The notes under the pieces are model-generated. The model was given only the letters and a program-made list of their open reading frames with translations, was not told the origin of the DNA and did not search any database. From the NCBI RefSeq assembly GCF_004792665.1, contig NZ_SRZX01000008.1, forward strand, positions 1 through 64,000: a stretch of 64,000 bases of DNA. The letters are read 5' to 3'. Positions 1 through 8,014 of this stretch are shown here, piece by piece. Numbering within the stretch: the stretch's first letter is position 1; every line of letters begins with the position of its first letter. This DNA comes from Marinobacter orientalis. GTDB taxonomy: Bacteria > Pseudomonadota > Gammaproteobacteria > Pseudomonadales > Oleiphilaceae. Position numbers and translations under genes: made by a program.

Positions 1-304
1 CGCAGGCCTCAGCAATGGCCTGGGCGTCGTTGTAGTCGTTCTTCTGACCCCGCAGATACCCCTTGACGTGTTGTGGCGGCAAAAGCTCAACCTCATGCCC
101 CAATGCCTGTATCTGGCGGGCCCAGTAATGGGAACTGCCACACGCCTCCATGGCGACCGTGCAGGGCTCTAACCGCACCAGTTGCTCAAGCAATTGACTG
201 CGGCGCACTTTGCGCTTCCAGCCGCACTGGCCTTTCGGCCCCAGCCCGTAAAGGACAAAGGTGTTCTTTGCGAGATCAATACCAATCGTTGTAAGCTTAG
301 TCAT
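1..304 (-). CDS. IS110-family transposase, N-terminal part (cut by window edge)
   Basis: The reverse complement starts with ATG at 304 and stays open to the window edge, giving about 101 residues. It opens with IGIDLAKNTFVL, then MEACGSSHYWAR and a KNDYNDA motif. These are the acidic-residue blocks of the RuvC-like DEDD domain at the N-terminus of IS110/IS1111 transposases. The C-terminal serine domain would lie outside the window. Such recombinases move their element without conventional terminal repeats, and some are guided by an RNA made from the non-coding end of the element. Whether this copy is intact cannot be judged. Confidence 0.9.
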   Translation of the reverse strand, partial: MTKLTTIGIDLAKNTFVLYGLGPKGQCGWKRKVRRSQLLEQLVRLEPCTVAMEACGSSHYWARQIQALGHEVELLPPQHVKGYLRGQKNDYNDAQAIAEAC

Positions 305-388
305 GGTCTCCTCCCACTCATGTCTGATAGGAAATCTCCTTCCCTATCCTGGCGCATCGCGACGCCGATTAGGAGGGGAGGAGACCAT
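303..388. repeat. 13-bp inverted repeat in the non-coding end of the IS110 element
   Basis: ATGGTCTCCTCCC at 303-315 is repeated in perfect inverted form as GGGAGGAGACCAT at 376-388. The first arm includes the transposase start codon and the region just before it. The 60 bp between the arms carry no gene. The pair could be a subterminal repeat or the stem of a structured RNA from the 5' non-coding end of the element; the outer IS boundary was not located. Confidence 0.6.
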
Positions 389-425
389 CTCATCGACCTA
401 CGGAAAACCATCGGCCTCGGAAGTT

Positions 426-462
426 GTAGGTCGGATTAGGCCCAAAAGGCCGTAATCCGACA
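426..462. repeat. REP-like palindrome
   Basis: Imperfect palindrome with outer arms GTAGGTCGGATTA and TAATCCGACA around a short variable loop. This is the most frequent repeat in the window, with about two dozen copies in both orientations. It lies beside the IS110 non-coding end, and IS110-type elements are known to use REPs as targets. Confidence 0.85.
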
Positions 463-469
463 AATACCA

Positions 470-532
470 GAAGCGCCCGCAAAGCCGGAATCGGCCCGGC
501 GGCGACCACCCGAACCATCAGGCTATAAAAAA
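470..532. repeat. Deleted copy of the approximately 100-bp GC-ended repeat
   Basis: Contains the left end AATCGGCCCGGCGG and the right flank seen in the full copies at 11471, 12421, 20771 and 23435. The internal A/T-rich palindromes are missing. As in other copies, a REP follows directly. Confidence 0.5.
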
Positions 533-568
533 TGTCGGATTACGGCTTCGCCTGATCCGACCTACGGG
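533..568. repeat. REP-like palindrome overlapping the 3' end of ampG
   Basis: Arms TGTCGGATTA and GATCCGACCTAC. Read on the minus strand it encodes the last residues (RRSDQAKP) and the stop codon of the upstream transporter gene, so the repeat now forms the end of that gene. Confidence 0.85.
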
Positions 569-1838
569 ACTCGTCCTCCGCAGCTTCGTTACGGGGCGCC
601 AGGGCATCCAGGCGGTCGCCCTTGCGGATCATGAACCATGCTAACAGTATGGCGGGTATGCCCATCAGCCCTGCCACGAGGAAGAACTCCCCGTAACCGA
701 AGCCGGCCACCACGATGCCGGAGAAACCGCCGATGAACTTGCCCGGCAGGGTCATCAGCGAACTGAACAGCGCATACTGGGTTGCGGTAAAGGCTGCGCT
801 GGTCATGCTGGACAACCAGGCAATCAGTGCCACATTGGCGATGCCGCCGCTGAGGTTATCGGCGCTGACCACCAGCGCCAGGGTGGCGATGTTCGGGGGG
901 TACTGCGCCAGAACCACGAACAGCAGATTGGTGGCCGCTGTCATGATGGCGCCGGTGAGCAGTATCTTGCGAACACCATAGCGCACCACCAGCACGCCGC
1001 CCACCAGAGAACCGGCAATGGTCATGAAGAAACCGAAGATCTTGGTGACATCCGCCACCTGGGTTTTGGAGAAACCCATAAAGTCCAGGTAAAAGGGGTT
1101 GGCCATGACGCCCATGGCGATGTCCGATATACGGTAGACCGCCACCATCACCAGGATCAGAATCGCCAGTTCCTTGTAGCGCCGGAAAAAATCCAGAAAC
1201 GGCCCGGCCACCGCGGCGTAGAACCAGCCAATAAAGCGCGCCAGGCGGGGATTGAGATGGGTTCGTTTGCCGGCTTCATGCTGGATCTTTTCGGCAATGT
1301 CCTGGGCGGCGGCGAAGTGATTGACTGTCGGTTCCCGCACGATCAAAACGGTTGCCATGCCCACACCCACAAGCAGTGCCATCACTTCGTAGGACACTTG
1401 CCAGGACCAGAATTCCGCCAGATACAAAGCCCCTGCCCCGGCCACCAGCAGCGCCAGGCGGTAACCGAATATATAGGTCGCCGCCAATGCCGCCTGCAAC
1501 CGCTCTTCGGCAATCTCGATGCGGTAGGCATCGATAGCCACATCCTGGGTGGCGGAAGAGAAAGCCACCAGCAGGCCGCAGATCGCCATCATCTCCGGCG
1601 CAGCGGTGGCGTCCACATGGGCCATCAGATAAAGACCGGTGGCGATGCCCGCCTGGGCCAGTAATATCCAGCTACGGCGCTTGCCAAGGAGTCGGTCGAG
1701 GATGGGCAGCTTCACCCGGTCCACCACCGGAGCCCAGAACACCTTGATCGAATAGGTAATGCCCAGCCAGCTGAAAAACCCGATGGTGGCGGTTTCCACC
1801 CCGACATCCGCCAGCCGCGCATTCAGGGTGGAGAACAC
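540..1838 (-). CDS. ampG: AmpG-like muropeptide permease (MFS)
   Basis: Predicted inner-membrane major facilitator protein of the AmpG type, which imports anhydro-muropeptides for cell-wall recycling. The diagnostic region reads IGFFSWLGITYSIKVFWAPVVDR followed by a KRRSWILLAQ segment, and about 12 hydrophobic segments follow. GTG at 1838 is the first conventional start. However, the frame stays open to 1955 and the extra codons encode a typical AmpG first membrane segment (LGFSAGLPFLLVF), so the real start is probably further upstream at a non-standard codon (CTG at 1934 or ATC at 1952). It follows yajQ with almost no gap, so the two are likely cotranscribed. The C-terminus lies inside a REP. 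Confidence 0.8.
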   Translation of the reverse strand: MFSTLNARLADVGVETATIGFFSWLGITYSIKVFWAPVVDRVKLPILDRLLGKRRSWILLAQAGIATGLYLMAHVDATAAPEMMAICGLLVAFSSATQDVAIDAYRIEIAEERLQAALAATYIFGYRLALLVAGAGALYLAEFWSWQVSYEVMALLVGVGMATVLIVREPTVNHFAAAQDIAEKIQHEAGKRTHLNPRLARFIGWFYAAVAGPFLDFFRRYKELAILILVMVAVYRISDIAMGVMANPFYLDFMGFSKTQVADVTKIFGFFMTIAGSLVGGVLVVRYGVRKILLTGAIMTAATNLLFVVLAQYPPNIATLALVVSADNLSGGIANVALIAWLSSMTSAAFTATQYALFSSLMTLPGKFIGGFSGIVVAGFGYGEFFLVAGLMGIPAILLAWFMIRKGDRLDALAPRNEAAEDESRRSDQAKP

Positions 1839-1967
1839 CAGAAGAAACGGCAGGCCCGCCGAAAAACCCAGAAACAGAAGCGCAATAACCTGCCAGCGGG
1901 TATAGGTGTAAACGGATTCCCTGAGCAGCGCCAGGTTGGTGCCGGATAAGATGGTTCAGCCCCCGGG

Positions 1968-2450
1968 TCAGTCGCGGAAATTGTTGAATTGCAGCGGGAC
2001 GTCCAGCTCGGCTTCTTTCAGTAGCGCGATCGCCGTTTGCAGGTCGTCACGTTTCTTCCCTTTTACCCGCACCTTGTCGCCTTCGATGCTGGTCTGGACC
2101 TTCAGCTTGCCATCCTTGATCATCTTCACGATCTTCTTCGCCATGTCGGTCTCGATACCCTGCTTAAGCTGCAGGTGCTGCTTGACCAGCTTGCCGGACT
2201 TGCTCTCGCCATTCTCAGAAAGCGCGCGGGTATCAATGTTGCGCTTGGCAAACGCCATTCGCAGCATGTCCATCAGCTGCTCCAGCTGGAACTCCTGCTC
2301 GGCACTGATGGTAATGCCCTTATCGTCCAGCTCGATGTCCGCTTCCACGTTCTTGAAGTCCCAGCGGTTGCCCAGCTCGCGTTTGGCCTGATCCACGGCA
2401 TTGGTGACTTCATGCATGTCGATTTCAGAAACTATGTCAAAAGAAGGCAT
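1968..2450 (-). CDS. yajQ: YajQ family nucleotide-binding protein
   Basis: A 160-residue protein beginning MPSFDIVSEIDMHEV and containing RELGNRWDFKN, hallmarks of the YajQ (UPF0234) family. Members have two ferredoxin-like folds and bind nucleotides; cyclic di-GMP binding with a role in gene control is reported for some homologues. Length and both ends match the family. It is the first gene of a probable yajQ-ampG pair. The region upstream (2451-2660) holds no convincing gene. Confidence 0.93.
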   Translation of the reverse strand: MPSFDIVSEIDMHEVTNAVDQAKRELGNRWDFKNVEADIELDDKGITISAEQEFQLEQLMDMLRMAFAKRNIDTRALSENGESKSGKLVKQHLQLKQGIETDMAKKIVKMIKDGKLKVQTSIEGDKVRVKGKKRDDLQTAIALLKEAELDVPLQFNNFRD

Positions 2451-2660
2451 GGTGTGTTCTCACTTTCCATAATTGTCCACGTCGGGCCACGCACAAAACG
2501 CTACGCCAGTGCCCTTCTGGTTGCACTCTGATCTTACAGGGTGCCAAAGCATACCAAGACCGGAGCGGCACCGCATCTGACAATGGACTGGTCGATGAGT
2601 ATGGGACAGGCTGGTTTACGGAGATTCCGTCTGAGATTGCGGAGAAAGGGTGAATTGGAT

Positions 2661-2818
2661 TGTCGGATTACGCTTCGCTAATCCGACCTACGGGTGGTAA
2701 GGGGCTCGGCATGGGGTGTGATTTGTCGGATTACGGCTTCGCCTAATCCGACCTACGGGTTGGTGCGAGGCTGGGCGTAGGCGGGGGTAGGTCGGATTAG
2801 CAAAGCGTAATCCGACAA
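2661..2818. repeat. Cluster of three REP-like palindromes
   Basis: Copies at 2661-2694, 2724-2759 and 2787-2818. The first two run TGTCGGATTA to CCGACCTACGGG and the third is inverted. Opposed pairs can fold into a larger cruciform. The stretch has no coding potential. Confidence 0.85.
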
Positions 2819-2904
2819 CCAGTTACCGCCAAACCCACCCCCCTATGCATATACACTCCGTAACACCAAGACACACATCACAAACAGACTCCCCCACCCG
2901 AAAC

Positions 2905-3065
2905 ACCTATTCTGCAATTGTGGATTTAAGCAGTATCCCCCATGGCGGAGGAGCCGGGTTGTACCTCCGCCGCCAAATGGGGAAAAAATCCGCAGAATTA
3001 ACGAATTTTTTCAGGCACTTTCGTTCTTTCCTTGTTTTCAGGCCAGCTTCTTAGCTGGCTTTTTT
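2905..3065 (+). ncRNA. Candidate structured small RNA ending in an intrinsic terminator
   Basis: No protein gene is supported between the REP cluster and argG on either strand. On the plus strand there is a long GC-rich hairpin at about 2937-2983, with outer stem CCCCAT/ATGGGG and inner stem GGCGGAGG/CCTCCGCC. An A/T-rich linker and a classical terminator (GCCAGC, loop, GCTGGC, six T) end at 3065. A terminator on this strand has no upstream gene to serve, since ampG, yajQ and argG all lie on the other strand, which suggests a free-standing transcript. The 5' end is a guess. No known RNA family was recognised. Confidence 0.4.
3041..3065 (+). terminator. Rho-independent terminator
   Basis: GCCAGC at 3042-3047 pairs with GCTGGC at 3054-3059 around a 6-nt loop, followed by TTTTTT. 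It is oriented for plus-strand transcription. Confidence 0.75.
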
Positions 3066-3195
3066 AATGCCTGAAATTTGACCTTTCAGCGCCCTCGCGA
3101 CCCCAGGCCAGAACGAGCAAGGCCGGTGCAGGCTTTCAGAAACGTGGAGCGCCAGGGATGGCGAATCTGGTAGGCAATAGTGTTCTTCAAAGAGC

Positions 3196-3298
3196 CGGGC
3201 AGGCACCGCTTTTCAGGACTGTCGTTGGCCATGGATGGCCAACGTCAAGCGCACATGGATGTGCTCGTAGCGTGTCCTGAAAAGCGGTGCCTGCCTGG
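3196..3298. repeat. Long palindromic repeat with locus-specific arms (copy 1)
   Basis: Arms of about 22 nt (starting GGCAGGCACCGC) are perfectly complementary and enclose a core with two nested palindromes, GGCCATGGATGGCC and GCGCACATGGATGTGC. The same core, with entirely different but again self-complementary arms, is at 63520-63632. It lies just downstream of argG and could act as a bidirectional transcription end. Confidence 0.75.
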
Positions 3299-3332
3299 CG
3301 ATAACTCCGAGCCCATCAGGCCCGGCAATAGA

Positions 3333-4544
3333 TCAAAGCTTGCGACCTTTCCCGGCAGCAATCCGCAGCCGAAGAGCGTTCAGCTTGATAAAGCCTTCCG
3401 CATCCTTCTGGTCATACGCCCCCTCATCTTCCTCGAAGGTCGCAATCTTCTCATCAAACAGCGAATCGTCAGACTTCCGCCCAACCACATCCACATTGCC
3501 CTTATAGAGCTTCAGACGCACCGTTCCATTCACATAAGTCTGGGTCTGATCGATCAGCGCCTGCAGCGCCTCACGCTCCGGGGACCACCAGTAACCGTTG
3601 TAAATCACCTCCGCGTAACGCGGCATGATACTGTCCTTAAGGTGCGCCACTTCGCGGTCCAGAGTAATAGACTCGATGGCACGGTGAGCGCGCAGCATCA
3701 CGGTACCGCCCGGCGTCTCGTAGCAGCCGCGGGACTTCATGCCCACGTAACGGTTCTCGACAATATCCAGGCGCCCAATACCGTTATCACCCGCCACCTT
3801 ATTCAGAGTTTCCAGCACCACGTGAGGCTTCATCTCCTGGCCATCGATGGCCACAATGTCGCCCTGTTTGTACGTCAGCTCAATGTAGGTCGGTGTTTCC
3901 GGAGCGGCTTCCGGAGACACACTCCAGCGCCACATGTCTTCCTCGGCTTCCGCCCAGGGATCTTCCAGGTTCATGCCTTCATAGGAAATGTGCAGCAGGT
4001 TCGCGTCCATGGAGTAAGGCGACTTGCCCTTCTTCATCTCCACCGGAATATTGCGCTCCTCGCAGTAGGCCAGCAGCTTCTCGCGGGAATTCAGGTCCCA
4101 CTCGCGCCAGGGGGCAATCACCTTCACACCGGGCTTCAGCGCGTAGGCACCCAGCTCGAAACGCACCTGGTCGTTACCCTTGCCGGTAGCACCGTGGGAA
4201 ATCGCATCCGCGCCGGTTTCATTGGCAATCTCGATCAGCCGACGGGAGATCAGCGGGCGGGCGATGGAGGTACCCAGCAGGTACTCGCCTTCATAAATGG
4301 TATTGGCGCGGAACATCGGGAACACGTAATCGCGCACGAATTCCTCGCGCAGGTCCTCAATGTAGATTTCCTTGACGCCCAGCGCCTCTGCCTTGGTGCG
4401 TGCCGGCGCCACTTCCTCGCCCTGACCGATGTCGGCGGTAAAGGTTACCACCTCGCACTCATAGGTATCCTGCAACCAACGAACGATTACCGAGGTATCC
4501 AGGCCACCGGAATAGGCCAGAACCACCTTTTTAATATCAGACAT
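3333..4544 (-). CDS. argG: Argininosuccinate synthase
   Basis: Joins citrulline and aspartate, with ATP hydrolysis to AMP, in cytoplasmic arginine synthesis. The N-terminus [18 protein letters not shown] carries the PP-loop, and [13 protein letters not shown] and the [13 protein letters not shown] region are family signatures. The 403-residue length is typical. ATG at 4544 is chosen because homology begins there and GGAG precedes it; the frame extends 12 codons further without conserved sequence. TACAAT on the minus strand at 4594-4599 is a plausible -10 box. The gene appears monocistronic. Confidence 0.97.
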   Translation of the reverse strand: MSDIKKVVLAYSGGLDTSVIVRWLQDTYECEVVTFTADIGQGEEVAPARTKAEALGVKEIYIEDLREEFVRDYVFPMFRANTIYEGEYLLGTSIARPLISRRLIEIANETGADAISHGATGKGNDQVRFELGAYALKPGVKVIAPWREWDLNSREKLLAYCEERNIPVEMKKGKSPYSMDANLLHISYEGMNLEDPWAEAEEDMWRWSVSPEAAPETPTYIELTYKQGDIVAIDGQEMKPHVVLETLNKVAGDNGIGRLDIVENRYVGMKSRGCYETPGGTVMLRAHRAIESITLDREVAHLKDSIMPRYAEVIYNGYWWSPEREALQALIDQTQTYVNGTVRLKLYKGNVDVVGRKSDDSLFDEKIATFEEDEGAYDQKDAEGFIKLNALRLRIAAGKGRKL

Positions 4545-4649
4545 GCCCTTGCTCCAGACTGAACAGAATGGATGTATCAAAAATAAGGTGCGTATTGTAC
4601 GGGACAGCGGGGGGAATGGCTATTGGGCGGAAAGGAGGCTAGCCGGTTT

Positions 4650-4871
4650 CTATGCACTGGCAGCCTTGCCATAGAAAATCTGACGGAGTTCGCCCTCCGG
4701 CCGGCCACCATCACCGTCGTAGGCCCAGAGCCAGACATCGGGGATAGCAAACGTCATGGCCTTCTGAACATTGTGCTCGCCTGCCAGGGCAGCAGGCGCA
4801 TGAAACTTTGTGAGCACTGCCAAAACCGTCCGGCAATCAATACCGGAAACCGGATAACGGGGCGCAATCAC
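4650..4871 (-). CDS. Small protein translationally coupled to fliS
   Basis: A 73-residue protein, not recognised. Its GTG start overlaps the fliS stop in GTGA, which argues for translational coupling and for a real last gene of the fliD-fliS unit. In other bacteria this slot often holds the chaperone FliT, but no FliT-like helical pattern is evident here: the protein is mixed, with a central FAIPDVWLWAYDGDGG stretch. There is no signal peptide or membrane segment. A flagellar role is inferred from position only. Confidence 0.5.
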   Translation of the reverse strand: MIAPRYPVSGIDCRTVLAVLTKFHAPAALAGEHNVQKAMTFAIPDVWLWAYDGDGGRPEGELRQIFYGKAASA

Positions 4872-5269
4872 ACCGCCTGCTGTTGCAGCGAAGTCGCCTC
4901 TGCGCGGATGCCGTCCCAGCCTTCCTTGATGGAACGCAGCAGGTCTGCCACTTCGTCAAGCCTGGCAACGTCGTTCTTTGCATTGGCCTCAAATAGGGTG
5001 CGTTCCATGTAGTCGTAGAGCGACTCCAGGCGCACGGCCAGCTCACCGCCTTTTTCGAAATCCAGGAAGCCGCGCAGGCCACCGATGATTTCAACTGCCT
5101 TGGAGATCAGCTTGCCCTTGCCTTCGAAGTCCTTCGCCTGCATCCGCGCCTTGGCCATGTTGATGCGCTCGAGGGCTCCGTTATAGAGCAGATGGATCAG
5201 CTTGTGGGGATCTGCATCGGTGATGCTGGTCTGGGTATTGACGCGCTGGTAAGCCTGTAAACCGTTCAT
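4868..5269 (-). CDS. fliS: Flagellar export chaperone FliS
   Basis: A 133-residue helical protein with N-terminus MNGLQAYQRVNTQTSITDADPHKL and the HLLYNGALERI region typical of FliS. FliS binds the C-terminal helices of flagellin in the cytoplasm, preventing premature polymerisation and guiding export. ATG at 5269 is preceded by GAGG at proper spacing, while the open frame extends 10 codons further without homology. It lies 36 bp after fliD and overlaps the next small gene by 4 nt. Confidence 0.93.
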   Translation of the reverse strand: MNGLQAYQRVNTQTSITDADPHKLIHLLYNGALERINMAKARMQAKDFEGKGKLISKAVEIIGGLRGFLDFEKGGELAVRLESLYDYMERTLFEANAKNDVARLDEVADLLRSIKEGWDGIRAEATSLQQQAV

Positions 5270-5305
5270 ATGTGACCTCGTTATTCGCTCTTCAAGCAAT
5301 AATTA

Positions 5306-7294
5306 TCAGTTATTATTGCGATTATTCTGCGGCGCCAATGCAGCAAGCTGCTGGGTGACGTAGTCCCGGGTACTGTTCAGTTGGGATATTAACGAGTCCG
5401 CAGCTGAAAACTGGCTGACCAGGCGTTCGCGATAGGACTCGATCCGCTCTTCCAGCCGGACCCGGTTTTCCTGGATCTGCTCCAGGTCCCGGTTCAGGCT
5501 CTCAGTCCTGGACTCAAGCGCTCCATCGGCGCCCACGAAACCGGACACCAGGTTAACGGTGCGCTCGGCAACACCCTCGATGAAGGTAATGGATCCCCGA
5601 TTGCCTGTCGCATCCCCGAGAATCCGGGCCTGCAGCCCCGAAGCGTCGCCGTTCCCGCTGCCGAGGAACAGAACCTGCCCGTCACCTTCAGCCGTCTGGC
5701 CACCAATTGTGCCAGCAACATCAACACCTGCGGTATTGGTAACCGCGTCCAGACCAAAGGTGGCTGCATTCTCGGCAGACGTCAGAGAAACTGCGGAGTC
5801 ACTCCCGTACTTTGACGAGGTGAAACTCAGATTGCCGTTCACATCAAGCTCGGCCTTGACCGATGTGCCCGCAGCACTGAGAGCATTATTGCTGTTCAGC
5901 TGGGACTGGATCTCATCCACCAGATCCTGGGCGGATGTATAGGTTTGCTGGGTCAGCTGAAGGCTTACAGAGGTCTCACCGTTAACCCGGAATGCCAGTT
6001 CGTCATTACTGCCATCAATCACGATTCCATCGGCCAGGGCGCTATTGGCAAGAAGGTTTCCCTGGGAAGCCGCCTGTGTCACGTTGATCTCATAGGTACC
6101 CGGCTGAGTCGCGGAGCTACTACGAACAAACTCTACCTGACTGTCCGTCGCACGGCCCTGCTCCGCAAACAGCGCGGTAACATCATCAGGATTACTCTTG
6201 AGCTTCTCCTCAAACGCCGCCCGGTCAAACTCCAGCCCACCGGTTTCAAAATTGGTGGTGATCCCGACATCCGCGAGGCTGCGAACACCGGAATTCTCAA
6301 GCCCGGGAACAACTCGGGTCAGTATCTGGCGCAACTGGTTCTGGATGCCACGGATCGTGCTGTCACCGGTAAGCAAACTACCCCTACCGGCTTCGGCATT
6401 AAAACCGGCGAGACTATCGATCGTTGACTGCAGAGAGTTGAACTTGTCAACAAATCCCTGAACCCGATCGGCAACAGCCCCTAAATCCTGTTCCACCTTG
6501 ATGGTAGAGGTGCCGGTAGCCGTGATATCGAACGTCAGGCCATCGATGACGTTCTCAAAACTGTTGGTAGAGCGTGTTATCTCTACCCCGTTAATATTCA
6601 TCACCGCGTCGGTGGCGGCAATTGTCTCCTGCAGGCCTGCACCGGCATCCATCCCGGTATTAAAGGCAAAGCGGGAGAGGCCCTGACCATCGGTATCAGT
6701 GCCACCGGTATCACCGGATACCGAAATACTGACAGCATTGGCCGTTCCCGTTTCATCAGCGGAGAGAACCAGCTGAAACCCGTTGCCGGTATCAATAACA
6801 CCGGCAGAGACACCCGCATCAGAGTCATTGATGGCATTCGCCAGGCCCTGAAGGGTATCGTTGCTGCTATCGATGGTGACATTGGTTATCTTGTCCCCGA
6901 CATTCAGCGTCAGAGTGCCTTGCCCCACACTGGTCGAATCACGATCGTCAAACACATCGTTGGAAGCGAGCGCCTGCGCGCTGGCCAGGCTGGTCACCTC
7001 CACACTGTAGGTACCACGGCTAGCCTTGGTGCTGTCGACGGACACGCCGATTCCCTCGTTGGACGAGGACGCAGAGAATGCCTTCAGGTTATCCGGCGAG
7101 CTGAGCTGGCGCATGGGCAGGCGCAGCTCGGTTACCGCACTTCTGAGCTTGCCATAGGCTGAGAGGAGCGCCTCTGTCCGCTCAGTCTTCTGGGTCAGGC
7201 GGTTTTCTGTTGGCTTGCGCTCGGCAGCAACCAACTGATCCACGAGATCAGAAGTAAGAACCCCGGAACCGACGCCCAATGATGAAATTGACAT
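5306..7294 (-). CDS. fliD: Flagellar hook-associated protein 2 (filament cap)
   Basis: The N-terminus MSISSLGVGSGVLTSDLVDQL and a C-terminal coiled region (ESYRERLVSQFSAADSLISQLN) are the conserved ends of FliD, whose oligomer caps the growing filament and folds incoming flagellin. The middle is Ser/Thr/Asp-rich and holds flagellin_IN-type repeats (GTYSVEVTSLASAQ near residue 92 and GTYEINVTQAAS near 402). At 662 residues it is longer than the enteric protein, as in many polar flagellates. A strong GAGGAGG Shine-Dalgarno precedes ATG 7294. A sigma28-like promoter lies at 7337-7363. Confidence 0.95.
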   Translation of the reverse strand: MSISSLGVGSGVLTSDLVDQLVAAERKPTENRLTQKTERTEALLSAYGKLRSAVTELRLPMRQLSSPDNLKAFSASSSNEGIGVSVDSTKASRGTYSVEVTSLASAQALASNDVFDDRDSTSVGQGTLTLNVGDKITNVTIDSSNDTLQGLANAINDSDAGVSAGVIDTGNGFQLVLSADETGTANAVSISVSGDTGGTDTDGQGLSRFAFNTGMDAGAGLQETIAATDAVMNINGVEITRSTNSFENVIDGLTFDITATGTSTIKVEQDLGAVADRVQGFVDKFNSLQSTIDSLAGFNAEAGRGSLLTGDSTIRGIQNQLRQILTRVVPGLENSGVRSLADVGITTNFETGGLEFDRAAFEEKLKSNPDDVTALFAEQGRATDSQVEFVRSSSATQPGTYEINVTQAASQGNLLANSALADGIVIDGSNDELAFRVNGETSVSLQLTQQTYTSAQDLVDEIQSQLNSNNALSAAGTSVKAELDVNGNLSFTSSKYGSDSAVSLTSAENAATFGLDAVTNTAGVDVAGTIGGQTAEGDGQVLFLGSGNGDASGLQARILGDATGNRGSITFIEGVAERTVNLVSGFVGADGALESRTESLNRDLEQIQENRVRLEERIESYRERLVSQFSAADSLISQLNSTRDYVTQQLAALAPQNNRNNN

Positions 7295-7336
7295 AACCCT
7301 GCCTCCTCAAGGGAGCGAAATTCGCTACTAACCCGT

Positions 7337-7363
7337 TTAACGGCAAAAGGCGGCAAAACTTTG
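7337..7363 (-). promoter_or_regulatory. Sigma28-like promoter of fliD
   Basis: On the minus strand: CAAA, 15 nt, GCCGTTAA. The FliA consensus is TAAA-N15-GCCGATAA, so there is one mismatch in each box with exact spacing. It lies about 43 bp before the fliD start. The same -10 variant occurs in front of the flagellin at 9409, which supports both calls. Confidence 0.55.
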
Positions 7364-7423
7364 CCTTTTCTCCCACCTTTTTTGTAACACCGGGTAACTG
7401 AAAATCTTACTTACCCAAAACGC

Positions 7424-7462
7424 AGAACACCGCCGGCCCCTCTCAGGTGCGGCGGTGCTGAA
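7424..7462 (-). terminator. Possible terminator after flaG
   Basis: GC-rich hairpin with CACCGC/GCGGTG arms around a C/T-rich loop, just downstream of the flaG stop. The following T-run is short and interrupted, so it may be only a partial terminator. Confidence 0.4.
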
Positions 7463-7500
7463 ATCCCGTCATTCGCATCAGCTATAAAAGCGGCAAGCCT

Positions 7501-7941
7501 TCACACCTTGATGTTAAACAACGTCAGCGGTTCATCCTGCTGCAAGTTCTCTGCCAACCTCAATGCAACCTCATCCGGAATCTGCCGGATAACTTCCCGG
7601 GTAGACTGATCAACCACCTTCACGATCGTCTGCCCCAGATCATTATCCACTTCAAACTGCAGATCCCGCTGGACGGTCTGAACAAAATCGTTCAGTTGCG
7701 ACACCGCGTCATCCAGTTGCTCCCGCTGGACTTCGTTGCGCTTCTCAAGCCGCTCGGCTTTCGAAGGCTCCTGGGCCTGGGTAGGAGACTGAACACGGTC
7801 CGCACGGCCAACTGATGACGGTGCAACCTGGGCTGAGGCATTCCTGCCCTCGGCCTGAGATGACGACATTGCCCTAACCGGAGCCTGCTCACTGGAACGA
7901 ATCAGCTTCAGACCCGGGCTGTTCAGGTTAACGTCATTCAT
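7501..7941 (-). CDS. flaG: FlaG family flagellar protein
   Basis: A 146-residue protein with a low-complexity N-terminus and a conserved C-terminal domain: AVSQLNDFVQTVQRDLQF, then TIVKVVDQSTREVIRQIPDE and LTLFNIKV. This is the FlaG family, small proteins encoded between flagellin and fliD in polar flagellates and linked to filament length control. GAGG precedes ATG 7941. It is 73 bp downstream of the minus-strand flagellin and separated from it by a probable terminator hairpin. Confidence 0.92.
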   Translation of the reverse strand: MNDVNLNSPGLKLIRSSEQAPVRAMSSSQAEGRNASAQVAPSSVGRADRVQSPTQAQEPSKAERLEKRNEVQREQLDDAVSQLNDFVQTVQRDLQFEVDNDLGQTIVKVVDQSTREVIRQIPDEVALRLAENLQQDEPLTLFNIKV

Positions 7942-7971
7942 AGCTTTACCTCGCTATCCTCAAACGGCGCT

Positions 7972-7997
7972 AAACCGGAGCCCGAAAGCCCCGGCTT
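7972..7997 (-). terminator. Probable terminator of the minus-strand flagellin
   Basis: On the minus strand AGCCGGGGC pairs with GGCTCCGGTT (two G-U pairs) around a short loop and is followed by TTT. It lies just after the flagellin stop and before flaG. Confidence 0.5.
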
Positions 7998-8014
7998 GTA
8001 CCGCTATGCCCCGA

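Noticed and set aside
2460..2654. Plus-strand frame ending EYGTGWFTEIPSEIAEKG before TGA
   Set aside because: Reads like a natural C-terminus, but no start, no recognisable family and no continuation upstream; possibly an old remnant, not called.
2845..3054. 69-codon plus-strand frame in the yajQ-argG gap
   Set aside because: No ribosome-binding site or homology, and it runs through the hairpin and terminator; better read as non-coding RNA.
3180..4562. 460-codon plus-strand frame over argG
   Set aside because: Antisense to argG, low-quality His/Arg/Leu-rich translation, includes the palindromic repeat.
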